A stretch of DNA of 64,000 nucleotides from Plantibacter elymi (nom. nud.). GTDB lineage: Bacteria > Actinomycetota > Actinomycetes > Actinomycetales > Microbacteriaceae. The DNA lies in contig NZ_FXWJ01000002.1 of assembly GCF_900177795.1 (NCBI RefSeq), positions 620,001 through 684,000 of the forward strand, given 5' to 3'. Under the pieces are notes generated by a model. It worked only from the letters and a program-made list of their open reading frames with translations. It was not told the origin of the DNA and did not search any database. Below, in pieces: positions 19,169 through 28,183 of this stretch. How positions within the stretch are numbered: the stretch's first letter is position 1; each line of letters starts with the position of its first letter. The position numbers and the translations under genes are program-made.

Positions 19169-20092
19169 TTACTTCTCGTCGGCGACGACGGCGGCAGCTG
19201 CGCCCTCGGCGTCGGCGGCGGACTCGGTTGCAGCGACCTCGACGTCTTCGACAGCCGGGGCTGCCTCGACGGCGTCGGTTGCGGCGATCGCCTCATCGGC
19301 GACCTTCTCGGTCTCGGCGGAACCCTGCTCGCCACCCTGGAGCAGCTCCTGCTCCCACTCGGCGAGCGGCTCGGCCGGGGCGTCGCCCTCGGTCGGCTTC
19401 TGGTGGCGCTGGATGAGACCCTCGGCGGCGGCGTCGGCGATGATGCGCGTCAGCAGGCCGACGGAACGGATCGCGTCGTCGTTACCCGGGATCGGGTAGG
19501 TGACCTCGTCGGGGTCGCAGTTGGTGTCGAGGATGCCGATGACCGGGATGCCGAGCTTGCGCGCCTCGTCGATCGCGAGGTGCTCCTTCTTGGTGTCGAC
19601 GACCCAGAGCGCCGACGGCGTCTTCGAGAGGTTGCGGATACCACCGAGCGACTTGTGGAGCTTGTCCAGCTCGCGCTTCTTGATGAGGAGTTCCTTCTTG
19701 GTGAAGCCGCTCTTGGAGGCGTCTTCGAAGTCGAGCTCCTCGAGCTCCTTCATGCGGGCGAGTCGCTTCGACACCGTCTGGAAGTTGGTGAGGAGGCCAC
19801 CGAGCCAACGCTGGTTGACGTAGGGCTGGCCGACGCGCGTCGCCTGCTCGGCGATGACTTCCTGCGCCTGCTTCTTCGTGCCGACGAAGAGGATGGTGCC
19901 GCCGTGGGCGACCGTCTCCTTGACGAAGTCGAAGGCCTGGTCGATGTAGCCGAGCGACTGCTGCAGGTCGATGATGTAGATGCCGGAACGCTCGGTGAAG
20001 ATGAAGCGCTTCATCTTCGGGTTCCAACGGCGGGTCTGGTGCCCGAAGTGCACGCCGCTGTCGAGCAGCTGGCGGATGGTTACGACGGCCAT
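19169..20092 (-). CDS. rpsB: 30S ribosomal protein S2
   Basis: 307 residues. The core (1-235) carries S2 signatures such as [19 protein letters not shown] (8-26) and [12 protein letters not shown] (about 190-201). A further 60-70 residues form an acidic Ala/Glu/Val-rich tail, as in several Actinobacteria. The open frame extends 39 codons upstream, but AGGAG lies 8 bases before the ATG at 20092 and homology starts there ([10 protein letters not shown]). A leader of roughly 190 bases separates it from the best promoter candidate. S2 represses its own operon in E. coli; whether that applies here is not visible. Confidence 0.98.
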   Translation of the reverse strand: MAVVTIRQLLDSGVHFGHQTRRWNPKMKRFIFTERSGIYIIDLQQSLGYIDQAFDFVKETVAHGGTILFVGTKKQAQEVIAEQATRVGQPYVNQRWLGGLLTNFQTVSKRLARMKELEELDFEDASKSGFTKKELLIKKRELDKLHKSLGGIRNLSKTPSALWVVDTKKEHLAIDEARKLGIPVIGILDTNCDPDEVTYPIPGNDDAIRSVGLLTRIIADAAAEGLIQRHQKPTEGDAPAEPLAEWEQELLQGGEQGSAETEKVADEAIAATDAVEAAPAVEDVEVAATESAADAEGAAAAVVADEK

Positions 20093-20289
20093 GAGCCGTT
20101 CTCCTGTTCTGCGCTCGCCACCGCACCGCTGACGCGGACGGGTGGGAGTGCCTCGGTTGTCTGACGGACCGGATGGCCTCGTCCCTGGTGCCCGGCGCAC
20201 GTCCGCCACGCTCCGGAGAGCGAGGACCGATTGGAAGTGGTGGCCGAAATGGCACGCGTAGTCACCCCGACGAGCGAGGTGCTCCGTTC

Positions 20290-20295
20290 AGCATA
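20290..20295 (-). promoter_or_regulatory. rpsB: Candidate extended -10 of the rpsB-tsf promoter
   Basis: On the minus strand TGCTATGCT gives a -10 hexamer TATGCT with the TG extension one base upstream. The -35 region is poor, as is common with extended -10 promoters. Transcription from here would give a leader of about 190 bases before rpsB. Confidence 0.5.
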
Positions 20296-20383
20296 GCATC
20301 AGGCCACCGTGATGACGGCGCTCCACAGGCCGTCCGACCACGTCCGCCTCCCCGCTCCGAAGCGCCCAACTGCCTTCGCTTTC

Positions 20384-20402
20384 CCGAGCCCGCCAGGCTC
20401 GG
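20384..20402 (+). other. Hairpin abutting the M23 peptidase start codon
   Basis: CCGAGCC (20384-20390) and GGCTCGG (20396-20402) form a perfect 7-base stem with loop CGCCA, ending 3 bases before the ATG at 20406. There is no separate ribosome binding site. It could limit translation initiation or be a chance fold in GC-rich DNA. Confidence 0.4.
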
Positions 20403-20405
20403 ATC

Positions 20406-20930
20406 ATGATGACCTCGATCGCGAGCCGGTTCCTCATCTCCTGCCTGGTGTTCCTCGCACCCGTGAGCACGTCTCGGGCTGCGCCGGCCTGGAGCTGGCC
20501 GATCGCTCCCCCGCACGTCGTCACCGAGCCGTTCGTCGCGCCGCCCGACCCGTACAGCGCCGGCCACCGGGGTGTCGACATCGCGGCATCGCCCGGTCAG
20601 CCGGTGGCCGCAGCAGCCGCCGGCGTCGTGACGTTCAGCGGGACGGTGGTCGACCGCCCACTCGTCGTGATCCGGCACGACGACGGACACCTTTCAAGCA
20701 TCGAGCCGGTGATGGGTTCGGTCGAGGTCGGCAGCCGCGTGACCCGCGGGGCACCGATCGGGACGGTCGGCGTCGGCGGGCACTGCGCCGACAGCTGCGT
20801 GCACTTCGGGGTGCGGCTCGACGGCGTCTACGTCAATCCGATGCTGCTGCTCGGCGAGGTGCCACCCGCCGTCCTGCTCCCGCTGACCGCGACAGCGGCG
20901 GCTCAGGCCCGCGGGTGGGCGTTGCGGTAG
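20406..20930 (+). CDS. Secreted M23-family peptidoglycan endopeptidase
   Basis: 174 residues. A signal peptide covers about 1-25 (hydrophobic core [12 protein letters not shown], cleavage near SRA-AP). The LytM/M23 fold follows, with GHRGVDI giving zinc ligands H54 and D58, and CVHFGVR giving the later histidine. The first His of the classic HxH is Cys here, a pattern I believe recurs in actinobacterial members, so activity cannot be assumed. It would act on peptidoglycan cross-links outside the cell. It is the only plus-strand gene between cdsA and lepB, and its last 28 bases overlap the end of xerC on the opposite strand. Confidence 0.85.
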   Translation: MMTSIASRFLISCLVFLAPVSTSRAAPAWSWPIAPPHVVTEPFVAPPDPYSAGHRGVDIAASPGQPVAAAAAGVVTFSGTVVDRPLVVIRHDDGHLSSIEPVMGSVEVGSRVTRGAPIGTVGVGGHCADSCVHFGVRLDGVYVNPMLLLGEVPPAVLLPLTATAAAQARGWALR

Positions 20931-21850
20931 CTCTCCTTGATGCGTTCGACGGAGACGTGTGTGTAGATCTGCGTCGTCGCGAGACTCGCGTGGCCGAGGA
21001 GTTCCTGGACCGCGCGGAGGTCCGCTCCCCCGTCGAGCAGGTGCGTCGCGGCGGTGTGCCGCAGGGCGTGCGGCCCTGCCGGACCACCACCGGGCACGGC
21101 GTCGAGGAGCCGGGCGACGAGCGTGTAGACCGCGCGCGGGCCGAGCCGCCCTCCGCGCGCGCCGAGGAAGAGGGCTGCGCCGGGCGTCGGCCCGCGGTCG
21201 TTCGCGGCTGCACGGGCGACCAGCTGCGGGCGGGCGCTCGTGAGGTAGTCGACGATTGCCGACTGAGCAGGGACGCCGAACGGAACGACCCGCTCCTTGT
21301 CACCCTTGCCCGTGACACGGACGGTGAGTCGGTCGAGGTCGAGGTCGTCCCGGTCGAGTCCGCACAGCTCGGACACGCGAAGGGCTGACGCGTAGAGCAG
21401 TTCGACGACCGCGAGGTCGCGGAGGGCGTTCGGCTCCCCCGATGCGGCGCGGTCCTCGAGCCCTGCGAGGAGGTCGTCGAACGGGCCCCGGCTGACGACG
21501 CGTGGCAGAGTCCGCCCCGTCTTCGGACTCCGGAGACGCGCCGCGACGTCCGAATCGACCCTGCCGGTGCGCAGGAGCCAGGCGCTCCAGGCCTTGGCCG
21601 TGGCCGTGCGTCTGGCGAGTGTCGCCTTGGACGAACCGGCTTCCGAGGCCGCCCAGAGCCAGTCGCGGAGGAGGTCCAGCGTCACGCCGTCGACGAGCTC
21701 GACGTCGCGTCCGGTGGCGAAGTCGGCGAGCTGCCGGAGGTCGGATGTGTAAGCGCGAACGGTCTGCGGCGACAGCCGACGCTCGGAAGCGAGGTGCTCC
21801 GAGAACCCGTCGATGCTGCTCCAGATGTCCACGTGGACAGCATGCCCCAC
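20903..21850 (-). CDS. xerC: Tyrosine recombinase XerC
   Basis: 315 residues. XerC with XerD resolves chromosome dimers at dif. The N-terminal SAM-like DNA-binding domain spans about 8-100; the catalytic domain contains all six active residues: R158 (ALRVSEL), K182 (TGKGDKER), H261 and R264 ([10 protein letters not shown]), H287 (LGHASL) and Y296 (TQIYTHV). Its place between rpsB and dprA is the ordinary actinobacterial position, so it is not a phage integrase. The GTG at 21850 is one of several possible starts; a second GTG 21 bases downstream would remove MGHAVHV. The 3' end overlaps the M23 gene by 28 bases. Confidence 0.95.
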   Translation of the reverse strand: MGHAVHVDIWSSIDGFSEHLASERRLSPQTVRAYTSDLRQLADFATGRDVELVDGVTLDLLRDWLWAASEAGSSKATLARRTATAKAWSAWLLRTGRVDSDVAARLRSPKTGRTLPRVVSRGPFDDLLAGLEDRAASGEPNALRDLAVVELLYASALRVSELCGLDRDDLDLDRLTVRVTGKGDKERVVPFGVPAQSAIVDYLTSARPQLVARAAANDRGPTPGAALFLGARGGRLGPRAVYTLVARLLDAVPGGGPAGPHALRHTAATHLLDGGADLRAVQELLGHASLATTQIYTHVSVERIKESYRNAHPRA

Positions 21851-21889
21851 GCCTCCGACGCCGTGGTCTTCCCCCGCCGACCGATCACC

Positions 21890-23230
21890 TCACGCCCGTC
21901 CCCCGACGAGCACCCACCCCCGTTCACGTTCCTCGACGACCCCGGCCAGATCGAGCGCACCGAGCAGTCCGCCGACCTCACGAGGACTCAGACCACTGGC
22001 TTTCGCAAGGGCCTCGACGGTGCGCGGCGAGCGCGCGCTCATCACATCACGGACCCGGCGTTCCTCTGGTGAGGCGAACGCCTGCGCGTCCGCGTCGAGC
22101 GCGGTCCACCCGGCGAGCTCCGCCATCTGCTCGGCATTCGTCACGCAGGTGGCGGCGTACTCACGGATCAGGCGGTGACAGCCAGCCGACGACGGACTCG
22201 TGACCGGGCCGGGCACGGCTCCGAGCGGACGCCCGAGGGACGCAGCGTGTCCGGCCGTGTTGATCGACCCGGAGCGGTCTCCGGCCTCCATGACCACCGT
22301 CGCAGCCGCGGCTGCGGCGATGAGTCGGTTCCGCTGCAGAAATCGCCATTTGGACGGCGTGGACCCGCACGGTGATTCGCTGATGACGGCTCCGCCGGAC
22401 TCGCGGATCCGACGGATGAGCGCATCGTGACCGGCTGGGTACGGCCGATCGACCCCGCCTGCGAGGTAGGCCACGGTCACACCTCCGCTCCCGAGCGCGG
22501 CTCGGTGCGCGGCGCCGTCGATGCCGTACGCGGCACCAGACACGATCACGAAGCCCCGATCGACGAGCCCGGCCGCCGCCTCGAGGGTGACGTGCTCGCC
22601 GTAACCGGACGCAGCCCGGGCCCCGACCAACGCGATGGCGCGTCCTCCCGCAGGCGCGTCGGGAGAACCGCGCAGCCAGAGGGCGTGCGGCGCGTGCACA
22701 CCGAGGTGGTCGAACCCCGCATGCCAGCCCGGAACGCCGGGCAGGAGTAGTCGAACGCCGACCTCGATCGCCGTCTCACAGGCGGCGACGAGGTCAGCCG
22801 AGACGAGACGGGGGCGCCAGCGTTCCAGCGCACTTCCGAGCACGCGTGAAGCGGGCATCGCGGCGGGATCCTCGGACTCGGCATCGGCAGACGTCGAGCC
22901 CGAGCCGCTGGACCACTCGCTGCCGAGGATGCGGCGCTGCAGTTCGGTCGGCCCCACCCGTTCCAGGACCGCTGAGAGCGCGCCCGCTGGGCCGAGCGCA
23001 CCGACCACGAGCCCGGCGACGCCGTCACCCGGTTCAGCGATCATCGTCCAGGCTGCCCGAGCGAAGGCCGCCCGTATCCCGGCGGTGCCGACGTTCTCGT
23101 CGGCCTCTGGGACGTGCTCGGCACCTCCATCTGCGCGAGGATTGCCCGCGGCCTCGGCCGACTCCAGGCCGCCGAGTCCTCGGACGAGGCGTTCGATCAA
23201 CTCGCGGTCCAAGCCGAACCACGCACTCAT
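21890..23230 (-). CDS. dprA: DNA processing protein DprA
   Basis: 446 residues, longer than the 300-380 usual for the family. The Rossmann-like core (about 165-370) has LVGARAASGYG, FVIVSGAAYGIDGAAHR and the ESPCG and RNRLIAA blocks that define DprA/Smf, which loads RecA on incoming single strands during transformation. A winged-helix-like C-terminus (about 380-446) is present. The extra length is an N-terminal region of about 150 residues with a Ser/Gly/Asp-rich stretch near 105-125. The ATG overlaps the stop of the comM-like gene by 4 bases. A competence role is unproven here; the gene is widely kept in non-competent Actinobacteria. Confidence 0.92.
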   Translation of the reverse strand: MSAWFGLDRELIERLVRGLGGLESAEAAGNPRADGGAEHVPEADENVGTAGIRAAFARAAWTMIAEPGDGVAGLVVGALGPAGALSAVLERVGPTELQRRILGSEWSSGSGSTSADAESEDPAAMPASRVLGSALERWRPRLVSADLVAACETAIEVGVRLLLPGVPGWHAGFDHLGVHAPHALWLRGSPDAPAGGRAIALVGARAASGYGEHVTLEAAAGLVDRGFVIVSGAAYGIDGAAHRAALGSGGVTVAYLAGGVDRPYPAGHDALIRRIRESGGAVISESPCGSTPSKWRFLQRNRLIAAAAAATVVMEAGDRSGSINTAGHAASLGRPLGAVPGPVTSPSSAGCHRLIREYAATCVTNAEQMAELAGWTALDADAQAFASPEERRVRDVMSARSPRTVEALAKASGLSPREVGGLLGALDLAGVVEERERGWVLVGGRA

Positions 23231-24756
23231 GAGATGCCCTTCCGCAGGAAGAGGGCGCGCCCCAAGTGCTCGGCTGTGGGGCTGCCGGCCCCGTCGAGGT
23301 CGGCGAGCGTCCAGCTCAATCGGAGGATGCGGTCGTAGCCGCGCATGGTGATCCCTCCCCGCTCGAGGGAGCGGTCCAACGCGCTGGTGACGGATCTGGG
23401 CAGCCGCATCCGAGGGCTCCTGAGCCAGGTGCCGCTCGCCTGCGCGTTCGTGGTCCAGCCGGTGCCGGCCAACCGCTCGGCACTCGCGGCCCGCACCGCT
23501 TCGACGCGGGAACGAGCCTCAGTGGTGGAGACACCGCCCTCCTGCGAGAGACTCGTCAGTGCCGAGGTGATCCGGTGCACCCGGACGCGGATGTCGATCC
23601 GGTCGAGGAGCGGCCCCGAGATCCGCCCGAGATAGCGTCGACGGGCCTGCGGTGGACAGGTGCAGACGCCGTCCGCCGTGCCGTACTGACCACAGGGGCA
23701 GGGGTTCGCAGCGAGGACGAGTTGGAAGGCGGCCGGGAACGTCGCGCTGCCGTGTGCACGATGCACGGTGATCACGCCGGCTTCGAGTGGCTGACGCAGC
23801 GAGTCGAGGACGTCGGCGCGGAACTCCGGCGCTTCGTCGAGGAAGAGCACGCCGTGCGCCGCGCGCGCAGCTGCCCCCGGCCGGATCTGGCGCGAACCAC
23901 CACCGATGATCGCCGCTGCCGATGACGAGTGATGTGGGCTCTCCCACGGTGGTCGTCGGGCGAGCGTGCCGTCAGGCGGCAGACCGATGAGCGAGCGGAG
24001 GCAGCTGACCTCCACCGCGGCCTCGGGCTCGAGGTCGGGAAGGATCTCGGGGAGCCGGGCGGCCAGCATGGTCTTGCCGGCACCGGGAGGTCCGACCATC
24101 ATGACGTGGTGCCCGCCGGCCGCCGCAGCGACCATCGCGTCGACCGCCTCCGGTTGTCCGACCACGTCCGCGAGATCGAGCGGGTCGGGCGTGGGTAGCC
24201 GGTCGACGCGTTGCCGGACGGGTTCGAGGTCGATCGCGGACAGTTCTGCACCGTGCCAGATGGCCGCATCGCGCAGCGAGGTCGCCCCGATCACCGTGAC
24301 GCCGGGCACGAGCTGCGCCTCCTCGACATTGGCCGTCGGCACCATCACCGCGTCGTAGCCGGCGCGGGCGACGGCGAGGACGGCCGGCAGCACCCCGACG
24401 AGCGGACGGAGCCGACCGTCGAGCCCGAGCTCACCGAGATGGACGACCCGCTCGGCGGACTCCCGGCGGACCAGGCCGCCCACGGCGAGACAGGCGATCG
24501 CCATGGAGAGGTCGAAGGCGCTCCCCTGCTTGGGCAGCGACGCGGGAGACAGGTTGATCGTGAGCTTGCCACCGGGCAGCTCGCAGCCGGAGTTCGCCGT
24601 CGCACTCTTGATGCGGTGCGCGGCCTCACCGAGCGACTTGTCGGGAAGGCCGACGATCGCCATGCCCGGTACGGTCGCGGCAGCTGACGCCTCGACCTCC
24701 ACGATCGCGCCCGTGAGGCCGGCGAGCGCGACCGACCAGGTGCGTGCGACGGCCAT
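23227..24756 (-). CDS. YifB/ComM-family Mg-chelatase-like AAA+ ATPase
   Basis: 509 residues in the standard three-part layout: an N-terminal ChlI-like Lon-protease-fold domain (about 1-165), a central AAA+ domain with Walker A VGPPGAGKTMLA (about 220) and the Walker B region LFLDEAPEF, and a C-terminal domain. NPCPCGQYG and CTCPPQ lie in the zinc-like insert. In Haemophilus and Vibrio, ComM is a helicase promoting branch migration in transformation. The ATG at 24756 shares one base with the yraN stop (TGATG), and its own end overlaps dprA by 4 bases. This makes yraN, comM-like and dprA a tightly coupled set. Confidence 0.94.
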   Translation of the reverse strand: MAVARTWSVALAGLTGAIVEVEASAAATVPGMAIVGLPDKSLGEAAHRIKSATANSGCELPGGKLTINLSPASLPKQGSAFDLSMAIACLAVGGLVRRESAERVVHLGELGLDGRLRPLVGVLPAVLAVARAGYDAVMVPTANVEEAQLVPGVTVIGATSLRDAAIWHGAELSAIDLEPVRQRVDRLPTPDPLDLADVVGQPEAVDAMVAAAAGGHHVMMVGPPGAGKTMLAARLPEILPDLEPEAAVEVSCLRSLIGLPPDGTLARRPPWESPHHSSSAAAIIGGGSRQIRPGAAARAAHGVLFLDEAPEFRADVLDSLRQPLEAGVITVHRAHGSATFPAAFQLVLAANPCPCGQYGTADGVCTCPPQARRRYLGRISGPLLDRIDIRVRVHRITSALTSLSQEGGVSTTEARSRVEAVRAASAERLAGTGWTTNAQASGTWLRSPRMRLPRSVTSALDRSLERGGITMRGYDRILRLSWTLADLDGAGSPTAEHLGRALFLRKGIS

Positions 24757-25112
24757 CAGGAGACTCCCCGCAGGTGCTGGAGTCGTATGTCCCCTTCGGA
24801 GGGCAGCACGATGCCGACGACGTCGACGCGCATGCGCCTCGAGCGCGGTCGGTGCTCAGCGCACCAGGCTCCGGCGAGGCGACCGATCCGGGCCAGTTTG
24901 CTCAGCGTGACCGCCTCCGCGGGATCACCGAAGCCGACGCCCGAACGCGTCTTCACCTCGACGAAGACCAGCGTGCCGTGGTCGTCCGCAACGAGGTCGA
25001 GTTCGCCCTGCGGGCATCGCCAATTGCGGTCGAGGATGCGGTATCCGCACGCCTCGAGATGATCCGCCGCCAGTTGCTCGCCGCGTCGGCCGAGCTCGTC
25101 CTTCCGTGCCAT
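24756..25112 (-). CDS. yraN: UPF0102 (YraN) nuclease-fold protein
   Basis: 118 residues. Family hallmarks are the N-terminal GRRGEQLAADHL helix (about 8-19), GELDLVADD (about 36-44) and VFVEVKTRSG (about 49-58). Together they give the D...ExK arrangement of restriction-endonuclease-like nucleases resembling Holliday-junction resolvases. The biochemical function is not established for most members. The frame extends to 25136, but AGGAGG with 5-base spacing marks the ATG at 25112. The stop overlaps the comM-like start by one base. Confidence 0.92.
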   Translation of the reverse strand: MARKDELGRRGEQLAADHLEACGYRILDRNWRCPQGELDLVADDHGTLVFVEVKTRSGVGFGDPAEAVTLSKLARIGRLAGAWCAEHRPRSRRMRVDVVGIVLPSEGDIRLQHLRGVS

Positions 25113-25234
25113 GTGCACCTCCTGGCATCCAGCCAAGCGTGCAGACGAGGCGCGTTACCCGGAGGTGAGTCTGTCGTCGACGAGCGCGTGAAGAAGCGCG
25201 CCTGTGGAGCGCTGTCGATCGCGGGGACTGCGCC

Positions 25235-25558
25235 CTACTCGTCGAGCGTGAGTTCCTTCGGGAGCTCGAAGTCACGCGAGGACAGCTGCTCGACGTTGAC
25301 GTCCTTGAAGGTGAGCACTCGGACGCTCTTGACGAACCGGTCGGAACGGTAGACGTCCCACACCCAGACGTCGGTCATGGAGAGCTCGAAGTAGAAGTCG
25401 TTCGCCGTGTCGCGTCGCACGAGGTCGACCTCGTTGGCGAGGTAGAACCGGCGCTCGGTCTCGATCACGTACTTGAACTGACCCACGACATCGCGATACT
25501 CGCGGTAGAGGGCCAGTTCGACCTCGCGGTCGTAGTCTTCGAACTCGTCTTCGTCCAT
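25235..25558 (-). CDS. DUF2469 family protein
   Basis: 107 residues, acidic, beginning with MDEDEFEDYDREVE and containing LYREYRDVVGQF and FYFELSMTDVWVWD. This is the highly conserved actinobacterial DUF2469 family (Rv2901c type in mycobacteria), nearly always beside rnhB and lepB. Its function is unknown. GGAGAG lies 3 bases before the ATG at 25558, and rnhB ends 12 bases upstream, so co-transcription from lepB-rnhB is likely. No signal peptide or membrane segment is present. Confidence 0.9.
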   Translation of the reverse strand: MDEDEFEDYDREVELALYREYRDVVGQFKYVIETERRFYLANEVDLVRRDTANDFYFELSMTDVWVWDVYRSDRFVKSVRVLTFKDVNVEQLSSRDFELPKELTLDE

Positions 25559-25570
25559 GGTCTCTCCAGT

Positions 25571-26215
25571 CTACGTGTAGGCGGGCAGCCAGCTGCTCCG
25601 GTGGTGGAGGGTCAGGCCGTGCTCGGAGAGGGCCGACAGATGATGCGCCGAGCCGTACCCCTTGTTGCCCTCCCACCCGTACTCCGGCAGTGCCTCGTGC
25701 AACTCGATCATCAGTCGGTCGCGGTGCACCTTGGCAAGCACGGACGCCGCGGCGACCGACGCGCAGTCCCGATCCGCTTTTACCCTCGTGGTGATGGTGA
25801 GCGGTCGCTGGAGCGCCCGGCTCAACCAGTCGCTGTTGCCGTCGAGCAGGACGGTCGATCCCGTGACGTCCGCGCCGACGGCGTGCAGTTCGAGCAGCGC
25901 CCGACGGCCGGCGAGTCCGAGGCACGCGGTGATGCCGAGCTCGTCGACCTCCGCGGGGCTCGCGAGCCCGACGGCACCGTACAACACCCACTCGCGAGCC
26001 AACGGTTCCAGGCGGGTCCTCGCTCGCTCGCTCAACAGCTTCGAGTCGCGGAGTCCCTCAGGGAACGGCCCACACGCCGGGGCGACGACCGCAGCGCCGA
26101 CGGCCACCGGGCCGGCGATCGCCCCGCGGCCCACCTCGTCCATGCCGATGACCGACGGGACACCCGCAGCGAACAGTCCGTGCTCGACCTCGAGGGTCGG
26201 TTCGCTGACGGCCAT
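25571..26215 (-). CDS. rnhB: Ribonuclease HII
   Basis: 214 residues. RNase HII removes ribonucleotides from DNA and RNA-DNA hybrids. The catalytic DE pair is in IGMDEVGRG (D26, E27), and further acidic ligands are in LLDGNSD and KADRDCASVAAASV. The C-terminal HHRSSW block is also typical. Two starts are possible: ATG 26215, which shares one base with the lepB stop (TGATG), or GTG 26218. The ATG is preferred. It is translationally coupled to lepB and precedes DUF2469. Confidence 0.95.
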   Translation of the reverse strand: MAVSEPTLEVEHGLFAAGVPSVIGMDEVGRGAIAGPVAVGAAVVAPACGPFPEGLRDSKLLSERARTRLEPLAREWVLYGAVGLASPAEVDELGITACLGLAGRRALLELHAVGADVTGSTVLLDGNSDWLSRALQRPLTITTRVKADRDCASVAAASVLAKVHRDRLMIELHEALPEYGWEGNKGYGSAHHLSALSEHGLTLHHRSSWLPAYT

Positions 26216-26964
26216 CACTCCTCTTCTGGGGCGGGGATGCCCTGGAAGACGGACGGGTAGTTGTCGAGCCAGGCCCAGTTGCTGGACGGCCAGGTGATGA
26301 CGAACGCGCGCCCCACGACGTTGTCGATCGGGACGAAGCCCCCACCGGGGGTGTCGCCGTTGTACCGGGAGTCCTTCGAGTTGTACCGGTTGTCGCCCAT
26401 GACCCAGAGCGAGCCTTCGGGGACGACGATGTCGAACGCGTCTCCGGACACCTTCTCAGTGCCGGCCGGGAGCTTCACGTACGGTTCGTTCAGCGGCACC
26501 CCGTTGACCGTCATCTGCCCGAGGGGGTTGCAGCACGACACGTGGTCGCCCGGCAGGCCGATGACGCGTTTGATGAGGTGGTCGTCGCTGTCGGGAGCGA
26601 CGAGGCCGAAGATCGACAGCACCCATTCGACGGCTGCGGTGACGGGAGGCTGCGGAGCCTCGACCGTCTGCGGGAGCCAGCCGCCCGGATCCTGGAACAC
26701 GACCACGTCGCCGCGGTTCAGCGAGACCACGTCGGGGACGAGCTCGTTCACCAGGATGCGGTCCTGGATCTGCAGCGTGTTCTCCATCGACCCGGACGGG
26801 ATGTAGAACGACCGTACGAGGAAGGTCTTGATGAGGAAGGAGACCAGCAGCGCGACCACGAAGATGATGAGGAGGTCGCGAAGGAAGAGCAGCGCTCCGC
26901 GTTTGCCGCGGGGGCGCTGCTGGTGGTCGGGCGACGCGTCTGCCGCCAGGGAATTGTCTGTCAT
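26215..26964 (-). CDS. lepB: Type I signal peptidase
   Basis: 249 residues. LepB cleaves Sec and Tat signal peptides on the outer face of the membrane. A basic cytoplasmic leader precedes one membrane anchor (about 27-48). The Ser/Lys dyad is S59 (PSGSMENTL) and K132 (IKRVIGLPGD); the box E signature MGDNRYNSKDSR follows. Two cysteines in SCCNPLG lie beside the K132 region. It lies downstream of rplS but is separated from it by a strong hairpin. AGGCGG lies 4 bases before the ATG. Confidence 0.96.
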   Translation of the reverse strand: MTDNSLAADASPDHQQRPRGKRGALLFLRDLLIIFVVALLVSFLIKTFLVRSFYIPSGSMENTLQIQDRILVNELVPDVVSLNRGDVVVFQDPGGWLPQTVEAPQPPVTAAVEWVLSIFGLVAPDSDDHLIKRVIGLPGDHVSCCNPLGQMTVNGVPLNEPYVKLPAGTEKVSGDAFDIVVPEGSLWVMGDNRYNSKDSRYNGDTPGGGFVPIDNVVGRAFVITWPSSNWAWLDNYPSVFQGIPAPEEE

Positions 26965-26971
26965 TTAACCG

Positions 26972-27010
26972 CCTGAGCTCCCCACCAGCTTATCCGGTGG
27001 GGAGCTCAGG
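26972..27010 (-). terminator. Terminator between rplS and lepB
   Basis: Perfect 15-base arms (26972-26986 and 26996-27010) with a 9-base loop start 30 bases after the rplS stop. The right end of the stem is close to the lepB start, and its foot contributes AGGCGG, so it may also influence lepB translation. Confidence 0.75.
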
Positions 27011-27040
27011 AATGATCGCGGACGGCGACCGGGAGGACGA

Positions 27041-27388
27041 CTAGTTGTCGCGCTTCTCCTTGATCTTCGCCTTCTTGCCACGGAGTTCGCGGAGGTAGTA
27101 CAGCTTCGCGCGACGGACGTCACCGCGGGTGACGACCTCGATGTGGTCGATGTTCGGGGAGTGGACCGGGAAGGTACGCTCGACGCCGACCTGGTAGCTC
27201 ACCTTGCGGACCGTGAAGGTCTCGCGGACACCCTCGTTGGAGCGGCCGATGACGACACCCTGGAAGACCTGGATACGGGACTTGTTGCCCTCGATGATGT
27301 TCACGTGCACCTTGACGTTGTCGCCGGCGCGGAAGTCGGGGATGTCCGACTTGAGGGATGCTGCATCGACTGAGTCGAGAATGTGCAT
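27041..27388 (-). CDS. rplS: 50S ribosomal protein L19
   Basis: 115 residues, a normal L19, located at the 30S-50S interface. Signatures include [16 protein letters not shown] (about 20-35), [10 protein letters not shown] (about 38-47), [13 protein letters not shown] (about 75-87) and [18 protein letters not shown] near the C-terminus. In most bacteria rplS follows trmD directly; here a 4.6 kb envelope-stress module lies between them. The 126-base upstream stretch contains a distant inverted pair CCACAGG/CCTGTGG that could form a leader fold. Confidence 0.98.
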   Translation of the reverse strand: MHILDSVDAASLKSDIPDFRAGDNVKVHVNIIEGNKSRIQVFQGVVIGRSNEGVRETFTVRKVSYQVGVERTFPVHSPNIDHIEVVTRGDVRRAKLYYLRELRGKKAKIKEKRDN

Positions 27389-27514
27389 GATGATTCCATC
27401 TCTGCGACCGCCACAGGTCGACCGCTGAATACGTTCGGAAGGAAGGGTGTGCCCGATGCCGGCGTTCCCCTGTGGCAGAACTGCGGAGGCACAAACAGCA
27501 ATTGTGTCATGAAA

Positions 27515-27540
27515 GGGCCCCGGATGGGAAACCGGGCCCC
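27515..27540 (-). terminator. Imperfect terminator after the 176-residue membrane-protein gene
   Basis: GGGCCC arms with two inner C-G pairs across a single-base bulge enclose an 8-base loop. On the minus strand the stem is followed by TTTC. It lies 35 bases after the stop of the gene ending at 27575. Confidence 0.55.
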
Positions 27541-27574
27541 GGACGGCACAGGCGTCAGCGGTGGATACGACCGC

Positions 27575-28105
27575 TCAGCGGCGCTCGTCGGGCTTCGACT
27601 CCTCGATCACGATGAACTCGCCGCCGTCGATCGGACCGGGATCGAACCGCGGCTGCGGCGGGATCGCCGATCCGGGGACCGTGCCCGGACCGGCTGCAGC
27701 GGCCATGCGCTCGAACTCGGCCATCGTCTCGCGGGCGCGGCGCGCCGTCTCGGAGATGAGTTGCGCGATGACACCCCAGAAGGCGGCGAGGCCCGCGACG
27801 ACGCCGAGGACCGCCCAGAGGGCGACGCCCGAGCTGAAGGAGCCGAAGCAGATGATCGTGATGTGCCAGAGCGTAAGCAGGCCGACGTCTGTCCAGGACA
27901 CGAGCTTCGTCGTCCGGACGCTGGCCCTGGCGGAGATGAGGAACGCGATCGCGGCGAGCGCGATGGCGAGGATCGGCATGGCGATGAAGAGTCCGAACAG
28001 GCTCCAGCCGCTCTCGCCGAAGAGTCCCCATCCGACGAACGGCCAGGCGGGCAGCACGAAGATCGCGGCGAATCGCCAGTAGTAGAACGCCCGACGGATG
28101 ATCAT
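27575..28105 (-). CDS. Four-helix membrane protein of unknown function
   Basis: 176 residues with hydrophobic segments near 10-28, 33-60, 75-95 and 98-120, then an amphipathic helix (ETARRARETMAEFERM) and a Pro/Gly-rich cytoplasmic tail. I recognise no catalytic motif; pipelines sometimes call such proteins permeases, which the sequence does not support. The frame opens at 28141, but the ATG at 28105 gives the natural membrane-protein N-terminus MIIRRAFYYW. It lies 78 bases downstream of the response regulator on the same strand, so it may belong to that envelope-stress module. Confidence 0.75.
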   Translation of the reverse strand: MIIRRAFYYWRFAAIFVLPAWPFVGWGLFGESGWSLFGLFIAMPILAIALAAIAFLISARASVRTTKLVSWTDVGLLTLWHITIICFGSFSSGVALWAVLGVVAGLAAFWGVIAQLISETARRARETMAEFERMAAAAGPGTVPGSAIPPQPRFDPGPIDGGEFIVIEESKPDERR

Positions 28106-28183
28106 GTCTCTCAGGCTACCGCCGGGCTCCTGAGCGCGCACTGGTCGTTCGCTGTCGGCCGATGTCGGTCCCGGCCCGAGTGG

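Larger units (their letters stand above)
20093..20405. other. Gene-free stretch between rpsB and the M23 peptidase gene
   Basis: 313 bases, the longest non-coding stretch in the window. It holds the rpsB ribosome binding site, a long rpsB leader, an extended -10 (minus strand, 20295-20290) and, at the right end, a hairpin directly before the M23 gene. I see no tRNA and no open frame with good coding signs. Confidence 0.8.

Noticed and set aside
20903-21850. XerC gene considered as a phage or island integrase
   Set aside because: It is the housekeeping XerC by motif and position next to dprA; no att-like repeats or phage genes are nearby.
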